Shown piece after piece: positions 8,405 to 21,857 of a stretch of DNA of 64,000 nt (its first letter is position 1; every line of letters starts with the position of its first letter). The notes beneath the pieces were generated by a model. The model worked only from the letters and a program-made list of their open reading frames with translations. It had not been told where the DNA came from and made no database searches. Made by a program: the position numbers and the translations under genes. Origin of the DNA: Pseudomonadales bacterium (GTDB taxonomy: Bacteria; Pseudomonadota; Gammaproteobacteria; Pseudomonadales; Azotimanducaceae); NCBI GenBank assembly GCA_012103505.1, contig WLWP01000001.1, positions 3,782,001-3,846,000 of the forward strand. Direction: 5' to 3'.

Positions 8405-8560
8405 CTACTTAATTTTGGCTTCGGTATACAGCACGTGCTTACGAACAACTGGATCGTATTTCTTCATTTCCAGTTTGTCAGGCGTCGTGCGCTTATTCTT
8501 GTCAGTGGTGTAGTAGTGACCGGTTCCGGCACTCGATACCATTTTGATTTTTTCTCGCAT
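8405..8560 (-). CDS. rpmG: 50S ribosomal protein bL33
   Basis: 51-residue protein read directly from the sequence: begins [14 protein letters not shown], continues [10 protein letters not shown] and ends YTEAKIK, the standard bL33 pattern of gammaproteobacteria. It lacks the zinc-binding cysteines, so it is the Cys-minus (C-) type, which does not need zinc. The ATG at 8560 follows rpmB by 39 bases on the same strand, the conserved rpmB-rpmG pair. Confidence 0.95.
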   Translation of the reverse strand: MREKIKMVSSAGTGHYYTTDKNKRTTPDKLEMKKYDPVVRKHVLYTEAKIK

Positions 8561-8599
8561 TGGAATTCCTCGTATTGCCTGGCTTAAGTTGCGTTTCCG

Positions 8600-8836
8600 T
8601 TAGACCTTCTGGCCACGCGCACGCAGATCTTGGAGCACACCATCGATACCTTTTTTGTCGATGATCCGCATCCCCTTAGATGAGACGCGCAGTCTCACAT
8701 AGCGCTTTTCAGACTCAACCCAAAATCTATGGTAGTGAAGATTAGGAAGAAAACGGCGTCGATTCTTATTTTGCGCATGGCTGACGTTGTTTCCAACCAT
8801 TGGACCTTTGCCTGTGACTTGGCATACCTGAGACAT
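8600..8836 (-). CDS. rpmB: 50S ribosomal protein bL28
   Basis: 78 residues beginning [20 protein letters not shown], the invariant bL28 N-terminus, then [17 protein letters not shown] and a C-terminal helix. An in-frame ATG 57 bases further upstream is rejected because the added 19 residues have no counterpart in the family. First gene of the rpmB-rpmG pair. Only one of the zinc-ribbon cysteines is present (Cys5), so a zinc-free form is likely. Confidence 0.96.
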   Translation of the reverse strand: MSQVCQVTGKGPMVGNNVSHAQNKNRRRFLPNLHYHRFWVESEKRYVRLRVSSKGMRIIDKKGIDGVLQDLRARGQKV

Positions 8837-8922
8837 GTTCCTGGCACCCAGAGAAAAAGAGGCGCGTTTATACCAAAGCAGCATGCCGAGCACAAGACGA
8901 ACTGCATTTGAATCCGAGTCGT

Positions 8923-9681
8923 CTATCTCGGCAACAAGCCCCGAGTCGCCAAAGATACCGTTTGCGCATTTGCGACGACGATATGGTCAAGTACTTTCAC
9001 ATCTACATGTTGGAGAGCGGTGACCAGCGTGCGTGTTATGGCCAAATCCGCTTGGCTCGGCTCAGCAATGCCTGAAGGGTGATTGTGGGTCAATATGACA
9101 GCAGCCGCGTTCAGATCGATACATCTCTTAATCAACTCTCTGGGGTAGATATGCGCGCGATTAATAGAACCTTTAAACAATGCTTCAAACTCTATCAGCC
9201 GGTGTCGAGTATCAAGGTACAAGCACCCGAACACTTCCTGGTGTGAGACTGCGAGTTTGCGCTGCAGAAATCGACTTACCGCAGCAAGATCGTTCATTTG
9301 TTCACACGTTTCGTTAGACGCAGCGCCGACTACTCCATCCACAGAGTCCAAACTTAGCGGCTCGGACTGAAATTTTTCTTCACTGTAGCGCAGAGTTAGC
9401 TCATGCAGCGCTTTTAACTGAGCTACCTTGGCCTCGCCAAGACCATGAGTCGCAAGCAATTCTGTTGTCGATGCCTGCAGTAGACCGTCGAGATCGCCGA
9501 ACTCTGAGAGCAACCTAGTACACAACATCACCGCACTCTCACCTACTGACCCAGATCCCATGCAAATCGCCAGTAGCTCGGCCAACGTCAGCGCCTCGGC
9601 GCGACCGTTGAGAATTCTAGTTCGCGGTTGCTCTGATTTTCGCCACAAGCGAACTGGTAGCGAAGATGTGTCCTTATTCAT
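8923..9681 (-). CDS. radC: RadC family JAMM/MPN+ domain protein
   Basis: 252 residues. N-terminal helix-hairpin-helix region ([32 protein letters not shown]) and C-terminal MPN+ domain with the metal motif [14 protein letters not shown] (HxH plus Asp) and the upstream [20 protein letters not shown] segment. RadC proteins were once assigned to DNA repair; the biochemical role is unsettled and a metalloprotease-like fold is predicted. About 30 residues longer than E. coli RadC, from a loop near residue 115. It is divergent from coaBC and sits next to rpmBG, the usual neighbourhood. Confidence 0.93.
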   Translation of the reverse strand: MNKDTSSLPVRLWRKSEQPRTRILNGRAEALTLAELLAICMGSGSVGESAVMLCTRLLSEFGDLDGLLQASTTELLATHGLGEAKVAQLKALHELTLRYSEEKFQSEPLSLDSVDGVVGAASNETCEQMNDLAAVSRFLQRKLAVSHQEVFGCLYLDTRHRLIEFEALFKGSINRAHIYPRELIKRCIDLNAAAVILTHNHPSGIAEPSQADLAITRTLVTALQHVDVKVLDHIVVANAQTVSLATRGLLPR

Positions 9682-9786
9682 TTAGATCTATCCCGAGTCG
9701 AGGTACCCTTACGCCTTTTCACACGCACCTAAACGCAGCACGATCGCGTAACCAAGTACGAATACGCGCTACGTGATTAGACGAAT

Positions 9787-11085
9787 ATGACGAAATCAAA
9801 CGCTCTAGCCGATAAACAAATTATCCTTGGCGTCTCCGCCGGGATCGCGGCCTATAAGGCACCATTGCTCGTGCGAGCTTTGACCGCCCTTGGGGCAGAC
9901 GTCCAAGTTGTTTTGTCAGCGAACGCTCACCACTTCGTCACCCCAACCTCACTGCAAGCAGTTTCAGGTCACCCAGTCCGACAAAATCTGTGGGACGAAA
10001 GTGCTGAGGCTGCGATGGGTCACATTGAACTCGCTCGCTGGGCTGATATCGTCATTGTGGCGCCAGTGACTGCCAACACTCTGGCACATCTAGCTCACGG
10101 CTTTGCCCATGACCTGCTAACCACTCTTTGCCTGGCGACCGAAGCGCCGATCTTTCTGGCCCCAGCCATGAATCAGCAGATGTACCAACACCCTGCAACA
10201 TCAGCCAACCTCGAAACAGTCCGATCATATGGTTATCAGCTCATCGGTCCAGAATCAGGTGAACAGGCATGTGGAGAGTTCGGTCCTGGCCGCATGACAG
10301 AACCAAATGATATTGCTGGCGCTCTCGCCTTCTCTGTCGCGAACATCGATCAATCCACCTCCCAGACGAAGATCCGACCCGACTTGCGAGATGATCGACT
10401 TAGCGGACTGACAGTCACCATTACTGCCGGTCCCACCGTCGAGGCAATCGATCCGGTGCGCTATATCAGCAACCACAGCTCTGGGTTACAAGGCATCTGT
10501 CTTGCAGAATCGGCCTTACGCGCTGGTGCGTCAGTGAATTTGATCGCAGGACCAAGGGTCGCTCAAACACACCCTGATATAAACAGAATCGACGTGATCA
10601 GTGCGGAAGACATGTTTAACGCCGCCATGGCATCGATTCAGGAAACCGATCTATTTATTGGCGTTGCCGCCGTAGCAGATTATCGCCCAGCAGTGAGCGC
10701 AACAGAGAAGATGAAACGTTCCGGGGAACCGGGTGCAGGGGTTTCCCTAGAATTGGTTGAGAATAAAGACATCATTGCCCACGTTGCAGAACATCCAGAT
10801 CGCCCCTTGGTCGTCGGCTTCGCAGCTGAGACTAACGACACGCTAGCGCACGCTCGAGCCAAACGGATACGAAAAAAATTGGACGCCATCGTGTTGAATG
10901 ATGTTTCCGATCCAACAATCGGTTTTAACAGCACACACAATGCGGCGACCCTGATCTATGATCACGGCGAGGTCACGTTACCAAAGCAATCCAAACAACA
11001 ACTTGCCGACAATCTCATCACAAACTTAGCCGAGATTTTCGGTAAAAAGTTAGCAGATACTAAGCGGCAGAGTGTGACAAACTAA
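9787..11085 (+). CDS. coaBC: Bifunctional phosphopantothenoylcysteine decarboxylase / phosphopantothenate-cysteine ligase
   Basis: 432 residues carrying two enzymes of coenzyme A synthesis: N-terminal flavin-dependent CoaC and C-terminal CoaB. The CoaC half has the catalytic His79 in GHIELARWAD, the PAMNQQMY motif and the active-site Cys in GEQACGEFGPGRM. The CoaB half starts near residue 205 with VTITAGPTVEAIDPVRYISN, and carries AAVADYRP, KMKRSG and the VVGFAAET motif. The 105 bases between radC and this gene must hold divergent promoters, but I see no convincing hexamers. In pseudomonads dut follows directly; here the algC-like gene follows instead. Confidence 0.96.
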   Translation: MTKSNALADKQIILGVSAGIAAYKAPLLVRALTALGADVQVVLSANAHHFVTPTSLQAVSGHPVRQNLWDESAEAAMGHIELARWADIVIVAPVTANTLAHLAHGFAHDLLTTLCLATEAPIFLAPAMNQQMYQHPATSANLETVRSYGYQLIGPESGEQACGEFGPGRMTEPNDIAGALAFSVANIDQSTSQTKIRPDLRDDRLSGLTVTITAGPTVEAIDPVRYISNHSSGLQGICLAESALRAGASVNLIAGPRVAQTHPDINRIDVISAEDMFNAAMASIQETDLFIGVAAVADYRPAVSATEKMKRSGEPGAGVSLELVENKDIIAHVAEHPDRPLVVGFAAETNDTLAHARAKRIRKKLDAIVLNDVSDPTIGFNSTHNAATLIYDHGEVTLPKQSKQQLADNLITNLAEIFGKKLADTKRQSVTN

Positions 11086-11109
11086 GCGATTCGGGAGCGG
11101 GAAGAATCC

Positions 11110-14597
<3,488 letters not shown>

Positions 14598-15182
14598 ATG
14601 ACCAAGGTCAATCGACGCCAACAAATTCTGGAAGCACTGGCTCTGATGCTGCAAAACAATCCTGGTGACCGGATTACGACAGCCAGTTTAGCCAAGGCCG
14701 TTGGCGTCTCAGAAGCAGCCCTCTATCGTCACTTTCCGAGCAAAGCCAAAATGCTGGAAGGGCTCATCGCGTTTGCTGAAGACACCCTGTTCTCCCGCAT
14801 CAACATGATCTTGAGTGAACAACCTGAAGCGTACGACCGTTGTCGCAACATTATCTTTCTGATTTTGAGTTTCGTTGAGCGCAACCCCGGCTTCGCGAGA
14901 CTGTTTGTCGGCGATGCTCTCGCAGGGGAAACAGAGCGACTCAGAGCGCGGATGCATCAACTCATGAATCGTGTTGAGACCCAGTTAAGGTTAGTGCTCC
15001 GTGAGCACAACGCACGCCAACCATCATTGCCTTCGATCCAGATCAACGCCGGAGCTAACCTATTGCTTGCCTATACCGAGGGTAGAATTCTGCAGTTTGT
15101 GCGATCGAACTTTGACGATCCTCCCACGAAAGAATGGGAAAACCAGTGGGCAACCATCTCCAAGGCACTGTTTGACAGTTAG
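14598..15182 (+). CDS. slmA: Nucleoid occlusion factor SlmA (TetR family)
   Basis: 194 residues. SlmA binds specific chromosomal sites and inhibits FtsZ ring assembly over the nucleoid. The TetR helix-turn-helix (ITTASLAKAVGVSEAALYRHFPSKAKM, residues 24-50) is followed by the all-helical C-terminal domain with the SlmA-typical LSFVERNPGFARLFVGDAL segment. The ATG abuts the argB TAG stop. In E. coli slmA also sits between dut and pyrE; here it lies between argB and a DUF4124 gene next to pyrE, so the neighbourhood is conserved. Confidence 0.94.
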   Translation: MTKVNRRQQILEALALMLQNNPGDRITTASLAKAVGVSEAALYRHFPSKAKMLEGLIAFAEDTLFSRINMILSEQPEAYDRCRNIIFLILSFVERNPGFARLFVGDALAGETERLRARMHQLMNRVETQLRLVLREHNARQPSLPSIQINAGANLLLAYTEGRILQFVRSNFDDPPTKEWENQWATISKALFDS

Positions 15183-15197
15183 CGCTTATCGCTCGCG

Positions 15198-15860
15198 CTA
15201 CCGACCAGCGATTTCCCGGTCAGGCAAACCTCGCTCGCAATCGGCGAGCTCAAAAACTTTCCGTTCGAAGTTATAGTCTTCGCGCACTGTCAGTTTCTCG
15301 GCATACCGCATTTCAACCTGCTCTTCGAAATTTTGCTCTTGGGTCCGCGCAGATTCGATGTTATCGAGTAACGCGTTAGAAATCGCCTTACCGGAAAGAT
15401 CCAATTGGGCTGCTTGCGTCTCCAGCTCCTCTCGCTGATTGCGCAGATGTACTAGATTGGCCTTAGTGTTCGTAATCTGGTTATCGATGGAGGTAAGCGC
15501 TTGTTCTTCGGCGTAGTCGATATCGGTCTGTGATTGAAATAGGTTCTGCACTCGATCGATCGCTTGCCGACACTCTTTTAAGGCCGCTTCCACGCGCAAC
15601 TTTTCCCGGTACTGGGTTTCAGTAAGTTGTGGCTCTATTTTTTGTAAGACTCGTGCAGATTCATCGACCACTTCATAGCCGTACTTAACTCGATCGTTAG
15701 GTATCGTATGCGAGAGAACAAGTTTGCCGTTCTCGTCGACATATCTGAAGAACCGAGCTGCATGACTACTCGTTGCAGTAATCAACAAACTTAGAGTTAG
15801 GAGCGCTATTGCGCTCCGCTTGATCCCATTCCCACTCTGTCGCTTCTTTAGTTTTTGCAT
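15198..15860 (-). CDS. Exported DUF4124-domain protein with coiled coil
   Basis: About 220 residues, function unknown. An N-terminal signal peptide (basic MQKLKKRQSG, then hydrophobic ALLTLSLLITATSSHA) is followed by a DUF4124-like segment, FFRYVDENGKLVLSHTIPND, a short beta motif seen in many exported gammaproteobacterial proteins. Residues about 75-200 are charged and heptad-like with many Glu, Gln and Leu, so probably coiled coil. The ATG at 15860 is chosen; a GTG nine bases upstream is also possible. Convergent with slmA and downstream of pyrE on the same strand. No catalytic motif is visible. Confidence 0.75.
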   Translation of the reverse strand: MQKLKKRQSGNGIKRSAIALLTLSLLITATSSHAARFFRYVDENGKLVLSHTIPNDRVKYGYEVVDESARVLQKIEPQLTETQYREKLRVEAALKECRQAIDRVQNLFQSQTDIDYAEEQALTSIDNQITNTKANLVHLRNQREELETQAAQLDLSGKAISNALLDNIESARTQEQNFEEQVEMRYAEKLTVREDYNFERKVFELADCERGLPDREIAGR

Positions 15861-15889
15861 CGTCTTCACTTAACGTTGGTTGTATCCAC

Positions 15890-16534
15890 CTACAGTCTGC
15901 AATACTCCGCTTGATAGCTGCGCATGCGCCCAAGCAGTCCTGTTTGGGCAGTATCTTGCCCAAGATACTCTATTAAATCCTGCATATTTGCGATGCTTAT
16001 CACACTCGCCTTAAGCTCTTCGGCCAATGCACCGACCGCGGTCACGCCGTCAAGGTTGATCTCTTGTCGATCCATCGCAATCACAGCGCCGACAATTTTA
16101 GCGTCAGTTTCCTCAATCAATGCCACCGCTTCGCGTATTGCTTTGCCAGATGTTAAGACATCATCGATCAGTAAAACTCTACCGACCACATCCGCCCCAA
16201 CTAACCAACCACCTTCGCCGTGGTCTTTAGCTTCTTTGCGATTATACGCGACGCCAACCTCGACTCCCTTTTCTGCAAGCGCAACACTCGTCGCCACAGC
16301 GATGGGTATCCCTTTGTATGCTGGTCCAAAAAGCACATCGAACTCCAAACCCGAAGTAATAATCGCTTCTGCGTATGCCTGGCCTAACTTGGCGAAAGCT
16401 GCTCCGGCGGCGACCTTACCAAGGTTAAAGAAATAAGGTGATTGGCGCCCAGACTTGAGCGTGAACTCACCGAACTGCAGTACATCCTGGTCGAGCATGA
16501 ACTCAATAAACGCTGCTTGGTTCGCCATTGTCAC
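15890..16534 (-). CDS. pyrE: Orotate phosphoribosyltransferase PyrE
   Basis: 214 residues. PyrE makes orotidine 5'-phosphate from orotate and PRPP in pyrimidine synthesis. Family features are the [14 protein letters not shown] segment, [22 protein letters not shown] and the PRPP loop [14 protein letters not shown]. The GTG at 16534 overlaps the rph TGA stop as GTGA with GGAG five bases upstream, pointing to coupled translation; an ATG two codons later is the alternative. The rph-pyrE pairing is the same as in E. coli; crc, which lies between them in pseudomonads, is absent here. Confidence 0.96.
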   Translation of the reverse strand: MTMANQAAFIEFMLDQDVLQFGEFTLKSGRQSPYFFNLGKVAAGAAFAKLGQAYAEAIITSGLEFDVLFGPAYKGIPIAVATSVALAEKGVEVGVAYNRKEAKDHGEGGWLVGADVVGRVLLIDDVLTSGKAIREAVALIEETDAKIVGAVIAMDRQEINLDGVTAVGALAEELKASVISIANMQDLIEYLGQDTAQTGLLGRMRSYQAEYCRL

Positions 16535-17241
16535 GCCGACTCCAAACCAAGCGCCGCACGCTGCAGTACAACCAACTCACTCGTGCCCTTCTCCGCCAAG
16601 CTGATTAACTTGCCTAACTCAGTGCCATCAAAAGGCGCCATCTCAGCTGTACCCTGAATTTCGATAAAACCACCAGAGCCCATCATCACAACATTCATGT
16701 CTGTCTCAGCGTTGGAGTCTTCCGCATAGTCTAAATCTAACACCGGCTCTCCTTTGTAAATTCCTACGCTTATAGATGCCACAAGCTCCTTGAACGCACC
16801 CTGAACGGGAAGAGTGCCAATCGCGTCTGCCAAGGCGACCGCGCCACCTGTGATCGACGCTGTACGAGTGCCGCCATCTGCTTGTATGACATCGCAATCT
16901 ATCCGTATGGTGCGCTCGCCAAGCGCCTTCATATCAACCATGGCGCGCAAGCTGCGTCCAATTAAACGTTGTATCTCAACTGTGCGCCCACTTTGCTTGC
17001 CTCGCGCGGCCTCTCGGTCATTTCGCGTATTGGTGGCCCCGGGTAACATTCCGTATTCAGCCGTCACCCAGCCCCGCCCTTGCCCGCGCATAAACCCAGG
17101 CACCGATTCTTCCACCGCAGCTGTACACAGTACTTTCGTATCACCAAATTCCACCAGCACAGAACCTGCTGCGTGCTTGGTAAAACTACGGGTAAATTTG
17201 ACCGCGCGCAGTTCATCACTAGAGCGTCCACTTGGCCGCAT
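16531..17241 (-). CDS. rph: Ribonuclease PH
   Basis: 236 residues. A phosphorolytic 3'-5' exoribonuclease that trims tRNA precursors. Motifs: N-terminal [56 protein letters not shown] and [17 protein letters not shown], all typical and full length, unlike the frameshifted K-12 gene. The ATG at 17241 has AAGGA seven bases upstream and is preferred over a start 30 bases further up. A TATAAT hexamer lies at 17270-17275 on this strand. Divergent from yicC. Confidence 0.96.
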   Translation of the reverse strand: MRPSGRSSDELRAVKFTRSFTKHAAGSVLVEFGDTKVLCTAAVEESVPGFMRGQGRGWVTAEYGMLPGATNTRNDREAARGKQSGRTVEIQRLIGRSLRAMVDMKALGERTIRIDCDVIQADGGTRTASITGGAVALADAIGTLPVQGAFKELVASISVGIYKGEPVLDLDYAEDSNAETDMNVVMMGSGGFIEIQGTAEMAPFDGTELGKLISLAEKGTSELVVLQRAALGLESA

Positions 17242-17269
17242 AAGAAGTTCCTTGTTGAGATTTGCGCAC

Positions 17270-17275
17270 ATTATA
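17270..17275 (-). promoter_or_regulatory. Putative -10 hexamer for rph-pyrE
   Basis: A perfect TATAAT on the minus strand 29 bases before the rph ATG. Transcription from it would give a short leader just containing the AAGGA ribosome binding site. No good -35 hexamer is found 16-18 bases upstream, so the assignment is tentative. Confidence 0.4.
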
Positions 17276-17384
17276 AAAGGACGCGGTAGAATCGCACCCG
17301 TTCTGACTAATACGAGTATTAATAAATCTTGCCAGCCTTACATTCTGAGCCACTGGTTCCGCATAAAGACCAAAGGCTGTGAAC

Positions 17385-18248
17385 ATGATGTACAGCATGA
17401 CTGCCTTTGCCCGCGTTTCGAAGGTTGAATCAGACCGAACGCTGGTATGGGAGCTTAGATCGGTCAATCACCGCTACTTAGAGCATCAGTTTCGTCTGCC
17501 TGAAACTGCTCGCGGTGTCGAAGGCAAGCTTCGCGATAGTATTCGCAAGCACCTTACCCGCGGCAAAGTGGACTGCACGCTACGCATCGAACAAGCCTCG
17601 GGCGATGCAGAAATCCGCCTGAACCATGCCCGCCTCACAGAGCTGGTTGCTGCGATGGACCAAGTAGATGCCAACACAACCAATCTCGCTAAAACGACTG
17701 CCTTGGATATCTTGCGTTGGCCGGGCATCCTTGAAGAAAGGGAAACCGATGAGAATGCGCTCCAAAAAAGCATCGTTGAACCTTTCGATGACGGCCTAGC
17801 AGAGCTCATCAACGCTCGGGGACGTGAAGGCGAAAAGCTGAAAACGACCGTCACTAACCGCCTAGATAAAATCGAAAACCTCGTCGCCGAGCTTGAACCT
17901 TTCTGCCAAGACTTGGCGAACGCACAAAAGGAACGACTCATCCAACGCTTATCGGAACTATCCGTTGAGCTCGACAGCGGTCGCTTGGAACAGGAGGCTG
18001 CACTTCTCGCCCAGCGGGTAGACGTCGCCGAAGAGCTCGATCGACTCAATATCCATGTACAAGAAGCGCGCAATAACCTAGATTCTCCAGGCCCCCACGG
18101 CCGACGCCTGGACTTTTTAACCCAGGAACTTAACCGCGAAGCGAACACGCTCGGGGCCAAGTCGATTCTCGCAGAAACGTCACAGCGCGCGGTTGATTTA
18201 AAAGTAATCATTGAGCAAATCAGAGAACAGGTGCAAAACATCGAATGA
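17385..18248 (+). CDS. yicC: YicC/YloC family endoribonuclease
   Basis: 287 residues. The YicC family has been shown to include endoribonucleases active on small RNAs and mRNA. The N-terminal MTAFAR and VNHRYLEHQFRLPE motifs and the C-terminal DF1732-like segment GRRLDFLTQELNREANTLGAKS are intact, with a charged helical middle. I choose the ATG at 17385, with AAAGG eight bases upstream; the next codon is also ATG and a GTG precedes by two codons. It overlaps gmk by four bases (ATGA). Divergent from rph, the standard neighbour. Confidence 0.92.
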   Translation: MMYSMTAFARVSKVESDRTLVWELRSVNHRYLEHQFRLPETARGVEGKLRDSIRKHLTRGKVDCTLRIEQASGDAEIRLNHARLTELVAAMDQVDANTTNLAKTTALDILRWPGILEERETDENALQKSIVEPFDDGLAELINARGREGEKLKTTVTNRLDKIENLVAELEPFCQDLANAQKERLIQRLSELSVELDSGRLEQEAALLAQRVDVAEELDRLNIHVQEARNNLDSPGPHGRRLDFLTQELNREANTLGAKSILAETSQRAVDLKVIIEQIREQVQNIE

Positions 18249-18862
18249 GTGAAGGGCTGCTAATTTTGGTCTCTGCTCCATCTGGCGCGGGAAAAACCAG
18301 CCTCGTCGCGGCGGCACTAAAAGCCGACTCACAGTTGGTCGTCAGCGTGTCACATACAACTCGCCCTCAGCGTCCGGGTGAGGAAGACGCTATCAACTAC
18401 CACTTCGTCAGCCACAACGAATTCGACAAAATGGTCGGGAAGGGCGCCTTTTTAGAGCACGCATTGGTTTTCGGTAACCAATATGGGACCTCAGCCGCCG
18501 CAGTCAGCGCGCTACGTCAACAGGGTCGGGACGTCGTCCTCGAAATCGATTGGCAGGGTGCAGAACAGATTATGGGTAAATATCCCGATGCACTTTCAAT
18601 TTTCATCTTGCCACCCGATGAAGCAACGCTAAGAGAAAGACTCACCAGCCGCGGACAAGACAGCACTGACGTCATTGAACATCGCCTCTCAGAAGCGAGG
18701 TTAGAAATTAGTCAGGCGCCAAAATACGAGTTTGTCATCATCAACGACGACTTCGAACAAGCCACAGACGACCTTGTGGCGGTTATCCGCGCCGCTCGAC
18801 TGACAGCGGCACGCCAAATTGAGGGCAACCCGGCGGTGCAAGCGATCTTGTCAGGTTCGTAG
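18245..18862 (+). CDS. gmk: Guanylate kinase
   Basis: 205 residues. Phosphorylates GMP to GDP. Walker [11 protein letters not shown] at the N-terminus, the GMP-binding [22 protein letters not shown] segment, and the lid motif REN-like region [11 protein letters not shown] are in place. The ATG overlaps the yicC stop as ATGA. rpoZ and spoT follow, the conserved gmk-rpoZ-spoT order, linking GTP supply to the stringent response genes. Confidence 0.97.
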   Translation: MSEGLLILVSAPSGAGKTSLVAAALKADSQLVVSVSHTTRPQRPGEEDAINYHFVSHNEFDKMVGKGAFLEHALVFGNQYGTSAAAVSALRQQGRDVVLEIDWQGAEQIMGKYPDALSIFILPPDEATLRERLTSRGQDSTDVIEHRLSEARLEISQAPKYEFVIINDDFEQATDDLVAVIRAARLTAARQIEGNPAVQAILSGS

Positions 18863-18917
18863 CAGATCTGTACACTCCGCCGCTCTTCGCACACCAGCCG
18901 TCCTATACGGAGGAATC

Positions 18918-19259
18918 ATGGCTAGAATCACAGTAGAAGACTGCCTTGAAAACGTCGACAACCGCTTCGAACTTGTCATGTTGGCAACCCGTCGTGCGCG
19001 GGGACTACGAGCGTACGGCAACGACCCATTGGTGCCTGAAGAAAACGACAAGCCAACGGTTATCGCACTGCGCGAAATTGCTGAAGGTCTGATCTCCCAT
19101 GAAATGCTTGACAGCCAGGAAGTCTCTACCGACGATGAAGAAATCGAGGTGAGCTTTAGCCTAAACGCCGGATTTGGCGATGATAGGCTAGAAGAAGGAG
19201 ACCGATCACGAGACCGCAGACTAGGGGACGGCAGGTTAGGAGATGACGAGCCAAGGTAG
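18918..19259 (+). CDS. rpoZ: RNA polymerase omega subunit
   Basis: 113 residues. Omega stabilises the beta-prime subunit and forms part of a ppGpp site. The N-terminal [20 protein letters not shown] and ARRGL-like [12 protein letters not shown], and the [15 protein letters not shown] helix, are standard. The ATG at 18918 has AGGAG-type CGGAGGAATC immediately before it. The C-terminus is about 20 residues longer than in E. coli and consists of a charged, repetitive tail ([18 protein letters not shown]). The last 17 bases overlap the spoT start, so the two are translationally close. Confidence 0.95.
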   Translation: MARITVEDCLENVDNRFELVMLATRRARGLRAYGNDPLVPEENDKPTVIALREIAEGLISHEMLDSQEVSTDDEEIEVSFSLNAGFGDDRLEEGDRSRDRRLGDGRLGDDEPR

Positions 19260-21450
19260 GCCCGAACCAACCACACAATCTTATTTCGTAGGGCAGCTCG
19301 CAAAGACTGCCAAACGTCGCAAGGTAGCAGCCCCTGCGACGATCGAAACCCTCTCAAGTAGCCTAGATTATCTAACCCCGGATCAGATCAGCGAGGTCGT
19401 TGAGGCCCATGAGTACGCTGAAGCTGCTCATGAAGGTCAGTGGCGCCGAACCGGCCACGCATACATTACCCATCCCACTGCTGTCGCTGCCATTCTCAGT
19501 GAGATGCGCATGGACCATCAAACCATCATGGCCGCGCTCCTCCACGACGTCATTGAAGACTCCGATACGAGTAAAACCCAACTCGGCAAACAGTTCGGTG
19601 AGCAGGTCGCCGATCTTGTCGACGGTGTGTCGAAACTGTCCAAGATATTCTCGACCCGGGATGAGGCCCAAGCGGAGAACTTCCAAAAAATGGCCCTCGC
19701 CATGGCCAAAGACATCCGCGTCATTATGGTAAAAATGGCGGACCGTCTACACAACATGCGCACGATCGGGGTCATGTCAGACCAGCAGCGTCGTCGCATC
19801 GCCCGTGAAACTCTCGACTTTTACGCACCTATCGCCAATCGACTCGGCGTCCACACCATGAAGACTGAGTTCGAAGAACTCGGTTTCAAGGCACTCTATC
19901 CTCTTCGAGCAGACCGCATCGCACGTGCAGTCCAAGCCGCGCGAGGTAACCGCAAAGCGCTGATGGAAGAAATCGCTCATACGATCACGGCGGCGCTCAA
20001 CCGAGATGGCATCAAAGCCTCCGTCATCTCCCGGGAGAAACATCCTTACTCCATCTACCGCAAGATGAAGACCCAACAGAAGCCCTTCGCCGAGATCATG
20101 GACGTCTTTGGGTTTCGCATTGTCGTCGATCAAGTCGATGACTGTTACCGCACCCTTGGTGTCATCCACAACCTCTACAAACCCCTGGCCGGTCGTTTCA
20201 AGGACTACATCGCGATTCCCAAGGTCAACGGGTATCAATCGCTGCACACCTCTGTGTTCGGTCTGCACGGAGTTCCGATCGAAGCGCAAATAAGAACCAA
20301 ACAAATGGATGCGGTCGCAGAAACTGGCATCGCAGGCCATTGGCTGTACAAAGCCAGCGATGGTTCTGATTTCGAACCGAGTCAGCAACGCGCTCGCCGG
20401 TGGGCGCAAGACCTATTAGAGCTGCAACGTCAGGCGGGTAATCCGTTGGAATTCATCGAGTCTCTTAAGCTCGATCTGTTCCCAGACGAAGTCTATGTAT
20501 TTACCCCAGAAGGCGACATCCTAGAGTTGCCACGCGGCGCATGCCCAATCGATTTTGCCTATGCGGTGCACACAGATATCGGCAACCGCTGTGTCGCATG
20601 TCGGGTCGACCGCGCGTTGGCGCCCTTGTCGTTGCAGTTACAAAGCGGCCAGAGCGTAGAAATTGTGACATCGGAGGATGCCCGTCCGAATCCGGATTGG
20701 CTTACGTTCGCCGTGACCTCCAGAGCTCGATCAGCCATTCGCCTCGCTTTGAAGCAACAAAAAGGTAACGAAGCGATCGCCCTTGGTCGGAAACTCCTCA
20801 ATCGCTCTCTTGGTAACGCAAACAAAAGTATCAACGATTTCGACTTCAGGCGATTGCGCAAGGTATTCGGCGAACTTGGCGTACGCCGTCTCGACGAACT
20901 CTTGGAATCGATCGGCAATGGCAACATGATGGCCTACGTAGCCGCGCAAAAACTTCTTTCGTTCGATAATCCTGATTACGAATCAGTGGCCGTGGAAGGT
21001 GGCGGACCAATCGCCATCCGAGGCGGCGAAGGCCTTGTAATCAATTATGGTCGCTGTTGCGGTCCCGTACCTGGCGATCAGATCGTTGGTCACATGACAC
21101 CGGGCAAGGGTTTTGTGGTGCACATTGAAACCTGTCCCAATATCAACGAAATCCGCCGACGCGCTGCACGAGAAATTATCCCAGCCCGTTGGACGCTATC
21201 GACCGAAGGCGAATTCTTTACCTCTCTCAAGGTCGATGTCAGCCGACGCAAAGGTATCCTCGCCGAGATAGCCTCTGAGGTGACAGCTGTAGACGCCGGG
21301 GTAGATCACATTCAGGTGGAAGAACGTAATGCAGAGGCAAGTACGATGATGCTCGGCCTCACCGTCAAAAACCGGTCCCACCTCGCACGCGTGATGCGGC
21401 GACTTCGAAACGTTCAAGCCGTAATCAACCTTGCCCGCACTGGAAACTAA
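19243..21450 (+). CDS. spoT: Bifunctional (p)ppGpp synthetase/hydrolase SpoT
   Basis: 735 residues. Makes and degrades the alarmone (p)ppGpp. Domains in order: HD hydrolase (HDVIED with His101-Asp102), synthetase ([46 protein letters not shown]), TGS ([17 protein letters not shown], near residue 420), and C-terminal zinc-finger-like and ACT domains. The RFKD motif is the RxKD form of bifunctional RSH enzymes, and the intact HD motif argues for active hydrolase. ATG at 19243 lies inside the end of rpoZ, with AGGAG directly adjacent; a slightly later start cannot be excluded. Followed by ridA and recG. Confidence 0.96.
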   Translation: MTSQGRPEPTTQSYFVGQLAKTAKRRKVAAPATIETLSSSLDYLTPDQISEVVEAHEYAEAAHEGQWRRTGHAYITHPTAVAAILSEMRMDHQTIMAALLHDVIEDSDTSKTQLGKQFGEQVADLVDGVSKLSKIFSTRDEAQAENFQKMALAMAKDIRVIMVKMADRLHNMRTIGVMSDQQRRRIARETLDFYAPIANRLGVHTMKTEFEELGFKALYPLRADRIARAVQAARGNRKALMEEIAHTITAALNRDGIKASVISREKHPYSIYRKMKTQQKPFAEIMDVFGFRIVVDQVDDCYRTLGVIHNLYKPLAGRFKDYIAIPKVNGYQSLHTSVFGLHGVPIEAQIRTKQMDAVAETGIAGHWLYKASDGSDFEPSQQRARRWAQDLLELQRQAGNPLEFIESLKLDLFPDEVYVFTPEGDILELPRGACPIDFAYAVHTDIGNRCVACRVDRALAPLSLQLQSGQSVEIVTSEDARPNPDWLTFAVTSRARSAIRLALKQQKGNEAIALGRKLLNRSLGNANKSINDFDFRRLRKVFGELGVRRLDELLESIGNGNMMAYVAAQKLLSFDNPDYESVAVEGGGPIAIRGGEGLVINYGRCCGPVPGDQIVGHMTPGKGFVVHIETCPNINEIRRRAAREIIPARWTLSTEGEFFTSLKVDVSRRKGILAEIASEVTAVDAGVDHIQVEERNAEASTMMLGLTVKNRSHLARVMRRLRNVQAVINLARTGN

Positions 21451-21457
21451 TAGCGGT

Positions 21458-21841
21458 ATGACAAAAGAAATCATCGCAACAGACCAAGCGCCGGAAGCAA
21501 TCGGTACTTATTCCCAAGCTGCTAAAAGTGGTCAGCTTGTTTTCATCTCAGGCCAAATCCCACTTAACCCAGCTACGATGGAAATGGTATCCGGCGACTT
21601 CACTGAACAGGCTCACCAGGTTTTCAAAAACCTAACGGCGGTAGCAAATGCGGCTAATTCAAGCCTCACCTCTGCTCTGAAGTTCACCGTCTATTTAACC
21701 GATCTCGACAACTTCCAACTCTTGAACGAAGTCATGGCGACGTACGTCAGCGAACCCTACCCAGCTCGTGCAGCGGTAGAGGTCTCAGCTCTACCAAAGG
21801 GGGCGCTGATCGAGATCGACGCCATTCTCACGGCACATTGA
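21458..21841 (+). CDS. ridA: RidA family enamine/imine deaminase
   Basis: 127 residues. RidA hydrolyses reactive 2-aminoacrylate and related enamines from PLP enzymes. Seen: YSQAAKSGQLVFISGQIPL, the KFTVYLTD segment, and YPARAAVEVSALPKGALIEID carrying the conserved active-site Arg and the C-terminal Glu. The ATG at 21458 is chosen rather than an upstream TTG inside spoT because family members start about nine residues before YSQ-type sequence. Sits between spoT and recG, the normal place in gammaproteobacteria. Confidence 0.94.
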   Translation: MTKEIIATDQAPEAIGTYSQAAKSGQLVFISGQIPLNPATMEMVSGDFTEQAHQVFKNLTAVANAANSSLTSALKFTVYLTDLDNFQLLNEVMATYVSEPYPARAAVEVSALPKGALIEIDAILTAH

Positions 21842-21857
21842 TCGGTGAAAATGGCTG

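Noticed and set aside
15180..15200. TAGCGC/GCGCTA hairpin between slmA and the DUF4124 gene as bidirectional terminator
   Set aside because: Only six base pairs with a nine-base loop and no T-run on either strand.
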